64,000 nt of DNA from positions 62,001 through 126,000 of the forward strand of contig CALUGW010000004.1 of the NCBI GenBank assembly GCA_944320305.1, in the 5' to 3' direction. The DNA comes from an uncultured Prevotella sp. (GTDB lineage: Bacteria; Bacteroidota; Bacteroidia; Bacteroidales; Bacteroidaceae). Shown here in pieces: positions 9,401 through 17,055 of the stretch. The notes beneath the pieces were generated by a model. It saw only the letters and a program-made list of their open reading frames with translations. It did not search any database and was not told where the DNA came from. Every line of letters begins with the position of its first letter. The first letter of the stretch is position 1. A program made the position numbers and the translations under genes.

Positions 9401-10166
9401 CGTGCGCTACGGCCAGACCTACCAGATGGAGCAGACGCAGATGCGCAACTCGCTCTTCGGGGGCGACAACGAGGTGGCCATCGCCACGCCGCCCGTAATC
9501 AAGGGCGAGCGCTGGAGCGACATAGAGCGGCTCAACCGCGAGCGCGACCTGGTGGGCATATACCTCTCGGCCCACCCGCTCGACGAGTATAAGATTGTGC
9601 TCGACAACCTCTGCAACACACGCTGCGCCGAGCTGGCCGACCTCTCGGCGCTCGCCACGCGCGACCCCGTGGTCATCGGAGGCATCGTCACCGCCATCAA
9701 GTCCAAGTTCACCAAGACGGGCAAGCCCTGCGGCTTCGTCACCATCGAAGACTTCGAGGGCAGCGGCGAGCTGGCCATGTTCGGCGAGGAGTGGGGCCGC
9801 TGGAGCGGAATGTTCAAGGAGGGCTGCGCCGTCTACATCACCGCGAAGTGCCAGCAGCGCTTCCGCGACAGCAAGTTCTTCGACCTCAGGATCCAGAACA
9901 TAGAGTACCTCCAGTCTGTCAAGGACAAGGCCATCGACAGCATCACCATCTCGCTTTCGGCCGAAGAGCTCAACGACCAGATTGTGGAGGAGCTCAACGA
10001 GATCATCTGCGACAATCCGGGCAGCACCAAGCTCTTCTTCAGCCTGCGCGACGCCAACGGCAAGAACCACGTGCTGCTGAGGAGCAAACGGCGCACGGTG
10101 GACGTACGCCGCAGCCTCATAGCGTTCATCGAGCAGACACCGTCGCTCGACTACCGCATCAACTGA
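6459..10166 (+). CDS. dnaE: DNA polymerase III subunit alpha
   Basis: 1235 aa, the replicative polymerase. An N-terminal PHP domain (HLHVHTYYSILDG from residue 5) is followed by the C-family palm with GPGRGSAAGSVVAYCLGIT and the catalytic aspartates of LPDIDTDFDDDGR. Next come the fingers and beta-binding region, a helix-hairpin-helix segment, and a C-terminal OB fold (about residues 1070-1150, VVIGGIVTAIKSKFTKTGK). Its length is normal for Bacteroidetes DnaE. It is followed by trxA and a small acidic protein. A 7-bp hairpin (10163-10186) overlaps the stop codon and may reduce read-through. Confidence 0.97.
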   Translation: MQDFVHLHVHTYYSILDGQSSIPRLVDKAVADGMRGMAVTDHGDMFGIKEFWDYCAGVNGKRKKEGLEPFKPILGCEMYVAHHRKEDRQGKEDRSGYHLIVLAKNYRGYKNLIKLVSNSWTDGFYMRPRTDRADLERYHEGLIVCSACIAGEVPAKVLRGDMAGAREAVEWHKRVFGDDYYLELQRHEVKDPALRANRETFPLQQQANKALIELAREYGVKLVCTNDAHFVDQENAEAHDHLLCLSTGKDLDDPSRMLYSKQEWFKTQAEMNEVFADVPEALANTLEILDKVEMYSIEHEPIMPFFPIPESFGTEEQWRAKFTEEQLFNEFTSDENGQNQLPREEGEKKIKKLGGYDKLYRIKFEADYLAELAYEGARRLYGDPLSAEVDERVRFELHIMKTMGFPGYFLIVQDFINSARDELGVMVGPGRGSAAGSVVAYCLGITKIDPIKYDLLFERFLNPDRISLPDIDTDFDDDGRGRVLEWVEEKYGRDNCAHIITYGTMATKNSIKDVARVEKLPLDQANYLCKLIPDKLPDGLKMNLTNAIKCIPELRDAEASADPKLHNTMEYAKMLEGTVRGTGIHACGFIICRDPISDWVPVSVAEDKSDPGHKLRCTQYDGHVIESTGLIKMDFLGLKTLSILKEAVENVRLTTGHEIDLDNIPIDDPLTYRLYCEGRTIGTFQFESPGMQKYLRELHPTVFEDLIAMNALYRPGPMDYIPSFIARKNGKEEIKYDIPCMEKYLKDTYGITVYQEQVMLLSRQLANFTRGESDALRKAMGKKKKAIVDQMKPKFIEGGKANGHDPKVLEKIWADWEKFASYAFNKSHATCYSWVSYQTAYLKAHYPAEYMAAVMSRNLDNITEITKLMDECRAMGIPTLGPDVNESRQKFSANKKGEIRFGISAIKGVGGAAADAIITEREQNGPYKDIFDFIQRVSLGAVNRKCVESLVLSGGFDSFGSMHREDFFAKNAKGEAFIDTLVRYGQTYQMEQTQMRNSLFGGDNEVAIATPPVIKGERWSDIERLNRERDLVGIYLSAHPLDEYKIVLDNLCNTRCAELADLSALATRDPVVIGGIVTAIKSKFTKTGKPCGFVTIEDFEGSGELAMFGEEWGRWSGMFKEGCAVYITAKCQQRFRDSKFFDLRIQNIEYLQSVKDKAIDSITISLSAEELNDQIVEELNEIICDNPGSTKLFFSLRDANGKNHVLLRSKRRTVDVRRSLIAFIEQTPSLDYRIN

Positions 10167-10279
10167 CAGGTGCGCCATACTGTCAGCCAGGCTTTTGGCA
10201 CACCTTTTGCCGTCTGCATGACACAAGGGCCGGAGCCTTTGGCAAGACAACATTATCACAAACAATAAACCCAACAGCA

Positions 10280-10594
10280 ATGGAAGTAAAAATCACAAAC
10301 GAGAATTTCGAGAGTCTGAAGAACGGCGAGCTGCCTCTGGTTGTTGACTTCTGGGCAACATGGTGCGGCCCCTGCCGCATGATTGCCCCCATCGTAGAGG
10401 AGCTGGCCAAGGAGTATGACGGCAAGCTCAACGTCGGCAAGTGCGACGTCGAGGAGTGCGAGGACATAGCCGCCGAGTTCGGCATCCGCAACATCCCCAC
10501 CCTGCTCTTCTTCAAGAACGGCCAGGTGGTGGACAAGCTCGTGGGCGCTGTGTCGAAGCAGAAGCTCGACGAGAAGTTCCAAACGCTGCTCTAA
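10280..10594 (+). CDS. trxA: Thioredoxin
   Basis: 104 aa, full-length thioredoxin with active site WCGPC (C29, C32), the buried Asp of VVDFWA (D23) and the cis-proline in RNIPTLLFF. It lacks a signal peptide and so is a cytoplasmic disulfide reductase. The start is ATG 10280, preceded by an A-rich leader. A longer frame reaching back into dnaE is not credible. The next gene starts 5 nt after the stop. Confidence 0.96.
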   Translation: MEVKITNENFESLKNGELPLVVDFWATWCGPCRMIAPIVEELAKEYDGKLNVGKCDVEECEDIAAEFGIRNIPTLLFFKNGQVVDKLVGAVSKQKLDEKFQTLL

Positions 10595-10598
10595 GCCC

Positions 10599-10931
10599 AT
10601 GGCAACGCTTGACGAGGAGCTCCGCATGGACGAGGAGGAGAACGTGCGCGAGGTGGCTTACATCCGCGACGTGCTCCCCGCCGACCTGAAGGAGAAATTC
10701 ACCGAGGCCCAGCTCCGCTTCATGATGGACGCCATCGTGGACTACTACTTCGAGAGCGGGGTGCTCGACGACAGTGCCGGCGACGACGAGTTTGTCGACA
10801 TTGACCTGCAGAAAGTGGCCGACCACGTGTGCGCCAAGGCTGCCGCAGAGGGCGTCGGCGACTTCGATTCCGCCGAAGTGTTCTTCGTGGTGCAGGCCGA
10901 CATGGACTTCCAGGAACAGAACCTGGACTGA
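10599..10931 (+). CDS. Conserved small acidic protein after trxA
   Basis: 110 aa, very acidic, predicted mostly helical, no signal peptide. It contains the run LRFMMDAIVDYYFESGVL and ends FVVQADMDFQEQNLD. It starts 5 nt after trxA, so it is in the same transcript. Similar short proteins follow dnaE-trxA in other Bacteroidales. I do not recognise a domain or function. Confidence 0.7.
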   Translation: MATLDEELRMDEEENVREVAYIRDVLPADLKEKFTEAQLRFMMDAIVDYYFESGVLDDSAGDDEFVDIDLQKVADHVCAKAAAEGVGDFDSAEVFFVVQADMDFQEQNLD

Positions 10932-10947
10932 GCCTGACCCAGATTCC

Positions 10948-11000
10948 AACCCAAACCGGCCGCCAGAGCGACAAGCGCGCTCTGGCGGCCGGTTTGGGTT
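10948..11000 (+). terminator. Perfect 23-bp hairpin after the dnaE-trxA operon
   Basis: Arms 10948-10970 and 10978-11000 are exact reverse complements around a 7-nt loop. The stem is GC-rich (GGCCGCCAGAGCG). There is no T run after it, so it may act as an RNA-stabilising 3' end or a bidirectional terminator rather than a classical intrinsic terminator. Confidence 0.6.
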
Positions 11001-11021
11001 ATGCCTCCGCAAAAGATATTT

Positions 11022-11236
11022 TACGCGAGCTCGGGATAAGGATTTTCGTGAGTCCAACAAGAAATTTAAGGCCTCCACTCAGCTGTCTGCCACGTGTAGA
11101 GACGCAAAATTTTGCGTCTCGGAGGGACTATGCCTTAAAAAATGGGTGCAAATGACAATGTCAGACGCAAAATTTTGCGTCTCTACATGAGCTACCACTG
11201 CTTAGTCTCAACGCTTGCTTATCCCGAACTCGCGTA
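11022..11236. repeat. Nested inverted-repeat element (MITE-like)
   Basis: Outer arms 11022-11040 and 11218-11236 are 19-nt inverted repeats with one mismatch. Inside them, 11095-11119 and 11163-11187 are exact 25-nt inverted repeats, and each of these is itself a 20-bp palindrome (AGACGCAAAATTTTGCGTCT). I recall AGACGC...GCGTCT palindromes as common in Bacteroidales intergenic DNA. The four-arm nesting looks like a small non-autonomous element. There is no coding capacity. Confidence 0.65.
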
Positions 11237-11244
11237 TATTTTGG

Positions 11245-11690
11245 GTCAGCCAGAAAAGCCGGCCGCGCATTGGCGGCCGCTTCCAAAGACAGACATGAGG
11301 CGCCATGCATTGGCTGAATGGCAAACTGCGCGGCAGAAGCTTGTGCGTTTGGCAGAGTGCGTCCTCTTCGCAAAAAGGACAACCAAAGGCGCAGAGCGGC
11401 ACGAGACACTGTGCGAAACGGGGCTTATCGCTTTCTAAAACGGGTCGTTTCGGCGTGCGAAACGGCCTATTCCGCACGCCGAAACGACCCGTTTTAGTTT
11501 AAAACAATATGCCGCCGAAACGGCGTCGAACCGGAGAAAAGGTGACACCCAACCACAAAGGTTGCAACCAAAAGGTGCCTGTCAGCTTACGATTTTTCGG
11601 ACCCGACGCGACGGATGAAATCAAGACGGCCCGCGTCAGTGTTCCGATTCAGGACAATCCGCCGCGACAAGGCTTTCAGGCAGCCCCGGT
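11245..11690. repeat. Intergenic repeat B (about 445 bp) with an array of 22-nt units
   Basis: Second copy of repeat A. The 22-nt units occupy 11405-11492. Units two to four contain a perfect 25-bp inverted repeat (11435-11459 and 11473-11497) around a 13-nt loop AAACGGCCTATTC, so RNA or single strands would form a strong cruciform. It ends about 45 nt from the stop of the minus-strand GH43-like gene, the same arrangement as repeat A. A 65-codon frame at 11305-11502 aligns without gaps with the one in repeat A (34 of 65 residues identical) but looks incidental. Confidence 0.8.
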
Positions 11691-11734
11691 ATTTTTCTTA
11701 ATTCTCACATTCATACCTCTCACTTCCCGACTCC

Positions 11735-13375
11735 TCACTCTTCGTTCCTCAGCAGCTCCACGTCGTCAACGCGGCAGTAGGCGCCGGCGCGGCCCTTGGC
11801 GTGGAAGCCCACCTCCACGCGGCCGCCGCGCACCTTCACATCCTTGATGGTGTGGCGGCGCCACTCGTTCTGCTTGCCGCGGTTCAGGCTGCGCGACTCT
11901 TCCTCCGAGCCGCTCTCGGCATACATCACGAGCCGGTCGAAGCGTCCGCCGTAGCAGACGCGCGCCGTGAGCGTGTATGAGCCATCGGGCAGGTCGACAT
12001 AGGGCATGGCGGTGACCGTCTGGCTCACCCGCCGCTCGTAGTCGGCCACGTCGGTTATGTAGAGGCTCTTCTCGCCCACCACGTGGCGGCGGTCCTCGGT
12101 GGTGTTGAAGTAGTTGAGCGCCAGCGAGTCGGGGTTGCCCACGGTGGCCTTGTTGCCCTTGATATAGTCCGTCTTCCAGCCGCGGATGAACTCCTGGCGC
12201 GGCTTCACGGGGTTGGGAATGCGGCGGCGGTCGGCCTCAAAGCTGCCGTTGAGCACGTAGTTGTTGCCCGCGCCCACGCGCCACTCGCCCGTCACCGGGT
12301 TCAGCTGCCACTCGCTCAGCGAGTTGAAGAACGGCCTGTCGCCGTTGAACGACAGCGGCACCCACTGGTTGTAGCCCAGCCCGTTGCCCGCGAAGGCGGC
12401 CCAGCGGTCGCCGCAGTAGACCACGGTCTCCTCGCGCGTGCCCCTCACGGTGACGAAGAATCCCGTCTGTGTCACGTGGGCGAAGTCTGTCATGCAGCCG
12501 TCCATCACCTCCATGCTGTCCTTTGGCACGTAGGGGCCGTAGATGTTGTCGGCCACCATGTAGTAGGCGTGCGAGGCGTCCCAGCCGTAAAGGTCGGAGG
12601 CACACATATAGTATTTGCCCTTGTACTTGAACATGCAGTTGCCCTCGCGGCCCGCGCCACGGTACACCTGGCGGCAGTCCAGCAGGTCAACCATGCCGTC
12701 GCGCGCGCCTATCTCGGAGACGTAGATGCGGTTGCGGCCGCGGCCGTAGGAGTAGATCAGATACGACTTGCCGGTGTCCTCGTCGGTGAACACTGTCTGG
12801 TCGCCGGTGTTGTGGGTGCCTATGCGGCTGTACATGCTTATCCAGCGGTGCCACTTGAACTTGCCCGCGGGCGTGTCGCTGACGGCTATGAGCACCTGGC
12901 TCTCCGACGACATGGCCGCGTGCTGTATGAACATGGCATACTTGCCCAGCTCGCTGACGTAGGCCACGCCCATGCGCCCCACCCACGTGGTGCGGTTGCC
13001 CACGTTCTCGCGCAGCTCGTCGCGGTCGAGCACGTCGCCCTCAAACTTCCAGTTCACAAGGTCGGTGGAGCTGTAGCAGGTAACAGAGCGGAACGTCACG
13101 CCCTCGGGCGTCACGCTCTGGTCTTTCATATATTGCTCGGCCTCCTCGTAGCGCACGCCGTACCAGTAGTACTTCTCGGCGCCGGTGGCGGGGTCCTTGA
13201 AGCGGAAGATGCCGCCGCCCTGGCTGAAGACGGGCACACTGTCGGCAGCCATCCAGAAGCGGTCGTTGCGAATGCTGAGGAAGCCGTCGCCGCCCTGAGG
13301 CTCCTGCGCGGCAGCCGTGAGCGTGGCGGCAAGTGCCGCCGCGCACGCCAACAAGCGAAAGTTTGGTTTCTTCAT
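11735..13375 (-). CDS. Secreted GH43-like five-bladed propeller protein with C-terminal beta-sandwich
   Basis: 546 aa with a Sec signal (MKKPNFRLLACAAALAATLTAAAQ). Residues about 30-380 carry glycoside-hydrolase-43-like features: an early aspartate region (IRNDRFWMAADSVPVFSQGG), YYWYGVRYEE, STDLVNWKFEGDVL, and repeated blade motifs such as YKGKYYMCASDLYGW and GNGLGYNQWVPL. Residues about 385-546 look like a carbohydrate-binding jelly-roll (SYTLTARVCYGG...AYCRVDDVELL). The substrate is unknown. It is the last gene after proB-proA-argF' with only 31 nt to argF', so it is probably co-transcribed with unrelated amino-acid genes. Confidence 0.72.
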   Translation of the reverse strand: MKKPNFRLLACAAALAATLTAAAQEPQGGDGFLSIRNDRFWMAADSVPVFSQGGGIFRFKDPATGAEKYYWYGVRYEEAEQYMKDQSVTPEGVTFRSVTCYSSTDLVNWKFEGDVLDRDELRENVGNRTTWVGRMGVAYVSELGKYAMFIQHAAMSSESQVLIAVSDTPAGKFKWHRWISMYSRIGTHNTGDQTVFTDEDTGKSYLIYSYGRGRNRIYVSEIGARDGMVDLLDCRQVYRGAGREGNCMFKYKGKYYMCASDLYGWDASHAYYMVADNIYGPYVPKDSMEVMDGCMTDFAHVTQTGFFVTVRGTREETVVYCGDRWAAFAGNGLGYNQWVPLSFNGDRPFFNSLSEWQLNPVTGEWRVGAGNNYVLNGSFEADRRRIPNPVKPRQEFIRGWKTDYIKGNKATVGNPDSLALNYFNTTEDRRHVVGEKSLYITDVADYERRVSQTVTAMPYVDLPDGSYTLTARVCYGGRFDRLVMYAESGSEEESRSLNRGKQNEWRRHTIKDVKVRGGRVEVGFHAKGRAGAYCRVDDVELLRNEE

Positions 13376-13406
13376 CTGTCTGTCTTATAGCTGGTGTCTG
13401 GTTTGT

Positions 13407-14369
13407 TCAGAGGCTCTCGAGCATACGCTTGATCACCACCGAGGCCGAAATCTCGCGGTTGGCGGCCTCGGGTATGACGAGCGACGATGGGCTTTCTATC
13501 ACGTCGTCGGTGACGATGAGCCCGCGGCGCACGGGCAGACAGTGCATGAACTTGCCTCCGGCGGTCACGGCCATGTGGGCTGCGTCGATGGTCCAGCTCA
13601 TGTCGCGGCTCAGAATCTTGCCGTAGTCGGCGGGATTGGCCACGCCGGGGCAGCTCCAGTTCTTGGCATACACGAAGTCGGCGCCCTCCAGAGCCTTCAT
13701 CTGGTCGTGCTCCACACGGGCCGCCCCCACGAACTTGGGGTCAAGCTCGTAGCCCTCCGGGTGGGTTATGACGAAGTCAACGTCGGCGGCGTTCATCCAC
13801 TGCGCGAACGAGTTGGGCACGGCCTGGGGCAGGGCGCGGCAGTGGGGCGCCCACGTCAGCACCACCTTGGGGCGCTTGCGGGTCTTGTGCTCCTCGATGG
13901 TTATCAGGTCGGCAAAGGCCTGCAGGGGGTGCACGGTGGCCGTCTCCATGGCAAACACGGGGCGCCCGCTGTACTTCACGAACTGGTTGAGCACGGTCTC
14001 GGCGTAGTCGTAGTCGCGGTCCTGCAGCCCGGCGAAGCTGCGCACGCCTATCATGTCGCAGTAGCAGCCCATCACGGGGATGGCCTCGAGCAGGTGCTCG
14101 CTCTTGTCGCCGTCCATGACCACGCCGCGCTCGGTCTCCAGTTTCCACGCGCCGGCGTTCACGTCGAGCACGATGACGTTCATGCCCAGGTTCATGGCCG
14201 CCTTCTGGGTGCTGAGCCTTGTGCGCAGGCTGTTGTTGAAGAAAATCATCATCAGGGTCTTGTTCTTGCCCAGATGCTGGTATTTGTAGCGGTCGTTCTT
14301 TATCTCCTGCGCCTCGGCCAGTGCGCGGCCGAGGTCGCCGATGTCGCCAACGTTGGTGAATGTCCTCAT
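13407..14369 (-). CDS. argF': N-succinylornithine carbamoyltransferase (SOTCase-type ArgF')
   Basis: 320 aa. It carbamoylates an N-acylated ornithine in the Bacteroidetes arginine pathway. The carbamoyl-phosphate loop FFNNSLRTRLST (about residues 43-54) and the HCLPVRR motif are intact. The whole protein follows the Bacteroides fragilis SOTCase pattern (EAIPVMGCYCDMIGVRSFA, ITHPEGYELDPKFVG). The residue separating succinyl from acetyl specificity (Pro90 in B. fragilis; Glu92 in Xanthomonas AOTCase) is Ser90 here by direct count (DGDKS90EHLL). It lies 58 nt after proA. Confidence 0.9.
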   Translation of the reverse strand: MRTFTNVGDIGDLGRALAEAQEIKNDRYKYQHLGKNKTLMMIFFNNSLRTRLSTQKAAMNLGMNVIVLDVNAGAWKLETERGVVMDGDKSEHLLEAIPVMGCYCDMIGVRSFAGLQDRDYDYAETVLNQFVKYSGRPVFAMETATVHPLQAFADLITIEEHKTRKRPKVVLTWAPHCRALPQAVPNSFAQWMNAADVDFVITHPEGYELDPKFVGAARVEHDQMKALEGADFVYAKNWSCPGVANPADYGKILSRDMSWTIDAAHMAVTAGGKFMHCLPVRRGLIVTDDVIESPSSLVIPEAANREISASVVIKRMLESL

Positions 14370-14427
14370 AAAATTAAAAGTTAAAAGTTAAAAATCAAAA
14401 GAATGTGCGGGCGTGGCTGTCGGCCGG

Positions 14428-15675
14428 TCAGGGCCTGGCCTGCCCCTCGCCGTCGATGAGCCACTTGTAGGTGCATATCTCCTCAAGGCCCATCGGGCCT
14501 CTGGGGCCGAGCTTCTGGGTGCTGATGCCAATCTCGGCGCCCAGCCCGAACTGCGCCCCGTCGGTGAAACTGGTGGGCGCGTTGACGTAGACGCAGGCGG
14601 CGTCGACGCGGGCCTGGAACTCGCGGGCGCAGGCCTCGTCGGCCGTTATGATGCTCTCGCTGTGGCCTGAGCCGTAGCGGGCGATGTGGTCCAGAGCCTC
14701 GCCGAGCGACGCCACGGTGCGCACGGCCATCTTGTAGTCCATGAACTCGGTGCCGAAGCTGTCGGGCGTGGCCGCCTGAAGCAGTCCGGCGGGATAGCGG
14801 CCCGACAGGGCCTGCAGGGCGTCGGCGTCGGCATAGAGCGTCACGCCCTTCCCGGCCAGCGGCTCGCAGAGCGCGGGCAGGTCGCGGAGGCGCGACGAGT
14901 GCACGATGAGACAGTCAAGAGCGTTGCACACGCTCACGCGGCGCGTCTTGGCGTTGAGCACTATGCGGCGGCCCATGTCGAGGTCGGCCGAGGCGTCGAA
15001 ATAGGTGTTCACCACCCCGGCGCCGGTCTCGATGACGGGCACGCGGGCCGTGTCGCGCACAAAGTCGATGAGCCGCCGGCCGCCGCGCGGTATGCACAGG
15101 TCTATCTGCCCCACGGCGGCGAGCATGGCGGCGGTGGCCTCGTGGGTCGATGGCAGCAGCGTCACGGCGGCGGTGTCCACCCCTCGGGCGCGCAGCACGC
15201 CGTGTATCAGCTCCACGGCCTTGCGGTTGGAGCTGTCGGCGTCGCTTCCGCCCTTGAGCACGCAGGCGTTGCCGCTCTTGAAGCAGAGCGAGAACACGTC
15301 GAACGTAACGTTGGGGCGGGCCTCGTAGACAATGCCTATCACGCCGAACGGCACGCTCACGCGCCTCAGCCTCAGGCCATTGGGCAGCGTGCGCTCATGG
15401 CTGACGCGGCCCAGCGGCGACGGCAGCGAGCACACGTTGCGCATGTCAGCGGCTATGGCGCCGAGCCTTTCGGCCGTCAGCCTCAGGCGGTCGTAGAGCG
15501 GGTTGGCAGCGTCCATGCGCTCCAGGTCGGCGGCGTTGGCCGCAAGCAGGGCCTCCTCATTCGCCTCGATGGCGCAGGCCACATCGGCGAGCACGCTGTT
15601 GCGCTCAGCGTCCGTCAGCAGGGCGAGGCTGCGCCCGGCAGCCTTCGCCTTATTGAAAATGTCGTTGTAGTCCAT
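14428..15675 (-). CDS. proA: Glutamate-5-semialdehyde dehydrogenase (gamma-glutamyl phosphate reductase)
   Basis: 415 aa, aldehyde-dehydrogenase fold. It reduces gamma-glutamyl phosphate to glutamate semialdehyde, the second step of proline synthesis. Visible family features are [23 protein letters not shown], the nucleophile region [12 protein letters not shown] and the C-terminal [13 protein letters not shown]. Its length is normal. It lies downstream of proB on the minus strand (115-nt gap with no promoter match seen) and upstream of argF'. Confidence 0.96.
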   Translation of the reverse strand: MDYNDIFNKAKAAGRSLALLTDAERNSVLADVACAIEANEEALLAANAADLERMDAANPLYDRLRLTAERLGAIAADMRNVCSLPSPLGRVSHERTLPNGLRLRRVSVPFGVIGIVYEARPNVTFDVFSLCFKSGNACVLKGGSDADSSNRKAVELIHGVLRARGVDTAAVTLLPSTHEATAAMLAAVGQIDLCIPRGGRRLIDFVRDTARVPVIETGAGVVNTYFDASADLDMGRRIVLNAKTRRVSVCNALDCLIVHSSRLRDLPALCEPLAGKGVTLYADADALQALSGRYPAGLLQAATPDSFGTEFMDYKMAVRTVASLGEALDHIARYGSGHSESIITADEACAREFQARVDAACVYVNAPTSFTDGAQFGLGAEIGISTQKLGPRGPMGLEEICTYKWLIDGEGQARP

Positions 15676-15790
15676 TCGTTTATAACTTTATTATGCGCCA
15701 CACGGCGATCATGCATTACACGGCGCCACACTCTTTTTCCGGCGCAGCGGCCTCTCCCCACCGGGGGAGACGGGAGCGGGGCCTCCTTCC

Positions 15791-16867
15791 CTACTCCAGG
15801 CACAGATAGTCATAGTGCACGAGCGGCCTCACATCGTGCGTTCCCATGAGGCGGCGGGCGTCGGCGGCGCCGTAGGCCGTGCGCCCCACGCCCACCGGAG
15901 TGCCGTCCTCGGCGGCAATGGTTATGATGTCGCCCTCCTCAAAGTCGCCCTCGACGGCCGTCACGCCCACCAGCAGCAGGCTCACGGCGCGGTCGCCGCG
16001 CAAGGCCTGGGCGGCCTTGGCGTTGACGCGCACCACGCCCTTGGCGAAGCTGGCGCTGTGGGCAATCCACTTCTTCATGGTGGAGGCTGGCTCGCTGTTG
16101 GGCGCGAACTCCGTGTGCGGGGTGGCGTCGGGGCGTTCGACGAGATCCGTCAGGATGTTGTCGCGCCGCCCGTTGGCAATGACCACACGTATGCCCTCGG
16201 CGGCCACCTTGCGGGCAATGGCGCACTTGGTGAGCATTCCGCCGCGGCCGAAGCCGCTCTTCTCGCGGCCTATGCAGCCGCCGAGGTCGCACCCCGGCTC
16301 CACGCGCTCTATCAGCCGTGCGCCGGGCGTGCCCGGCGGGGCGTCGAATATGCCGTCAACATTGCTGAGAATCACCAGCGCGCCGGCATCCGTCATGGCG
16401 GCGATAAGCCCCGACAGCTCGTCGTTGTCGGTGAACATCAGCTCCGTCACGCTCACCGTGTCGTTCTCGTTGACAATGGGAATCACGCCGTTGTCGAGCA
16501 TCACGGCCATGCAAGCCCGCTGGTTGAGATACTCGCGGCGCGTGGCGAAGCTCTCCTTCATGGTGAGCACCTGGCCCACGGGTATGCCGTATTCGCGGAA
16601 GAGACTGTAGTAAAGGTTGATGAGCTTTACTTGTCCGATGGCGGAAAACAGCTGCCGCTGCTCCACGCTGTCGAGCCGGTGGCCCACCTTCAGCTCGCCG
16701 CGCCCGCTGGCCACGGCGCCGCTCGACACGAGCACCACCTCGTGGCCGGCACGGCGCAGAGCCGCTATCTGGTCCACTATCGCCGACATCCGCGTGATGT
16801 CGAGCTTGCCGTCATTGCGCGTGAGCACGTTGCTGCCCACCTTTATCACTAATCGCATATCGCACAA
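15791..16867 (-). CDS. proB: Glutamate 5-kinase
   Basis: 358 aa. The amino-acid kinase domain (VIKVGSNVLT, SSGAVASGRGEL, VNENDTVSVTEL, DNDELSGLIA) is followed by a C-terminal PUA domain (from about residue 275, GVVRVNAKAAQAL...). It phosphorylates glutamate, the first and usually proline-inhibited step of proline synthesis. The start could be ATG 16867 (MCDMRLVIK) or ATG 16858 (MRLVIK); nothing upstream resolves this. First gene of proB-proA-argF'. Confidence 0.95.
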   Translation of the reverse strand: MCDMRLVIKVGSNVLTRNDGKLDITRMSAIVDQIAALRRAGHEVVLVSSGAVASGRGELKVGHRLDSVEQRQLFSAIGQVKLINLYYSLFREYGIPVGQVLTMKESFATRREYLNQRACMAVMLDNGVIPIVNENDTVSVTELMFTDNDELSGLIAAMTDAGALVILSNVDGIFDAPPGTPGARLIERVEPGCDLGGCIGREKSGFGRGGMLTKCAIARKVAAEGIRVVIANGRRDNILTDLVERPDATPHTEFAPNSEPASTMKKWIAHSASFAKGVVRVNAKAAQALRGDRAVSLLLVGVTAVEGDFEEGDIITIAAEDGTPVGVGRTAYGAADARRLMGTHDVRPLVHYDYLCLE

Positions 16868-16990
16868 ATTAAAAGGTAAAAATTAAAAGTCAAAAGAATG
16901 TGCCATGTGGCGGCTCCGCTTTTGAGCCTGACGCCCGTCCGGCACGTCAGCGCGAACAGCCTCCAATATCCGTGGCGTGGCCAGCATCTT

Positions 16991-17055
16991 CTTTTAATTT
17001 TTAATTTTTAATTCTTAATTTTTAATTCTTAATTCTTAATTCTTAATTCTTAATT
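16991..17055. repeat. AT-rich tandem heptamer tract (TTAATTC/TTTAATT type)
   Basis: About nine tandem 7-nt steps of TTTTAAT, TTAATTT and TTAATTC between proB and the acyl-CoA synthetase. The tract runs into the 3' end of the synthetase gene. Similar tracts occur at 14371-14402, 18797-18838, 47717-47765, 53499-53660, 56093-56240 and 62806-62848. Confidence 0.7.

Noticed and set aside
9791-10594. Thioredoxin with a 163-residue N-terminal extension
   Set aside because: The extension overlaps dnaE in another frame and is Arg/Gln-rich. ATG 10280 gives an exact-length thioredoxin.
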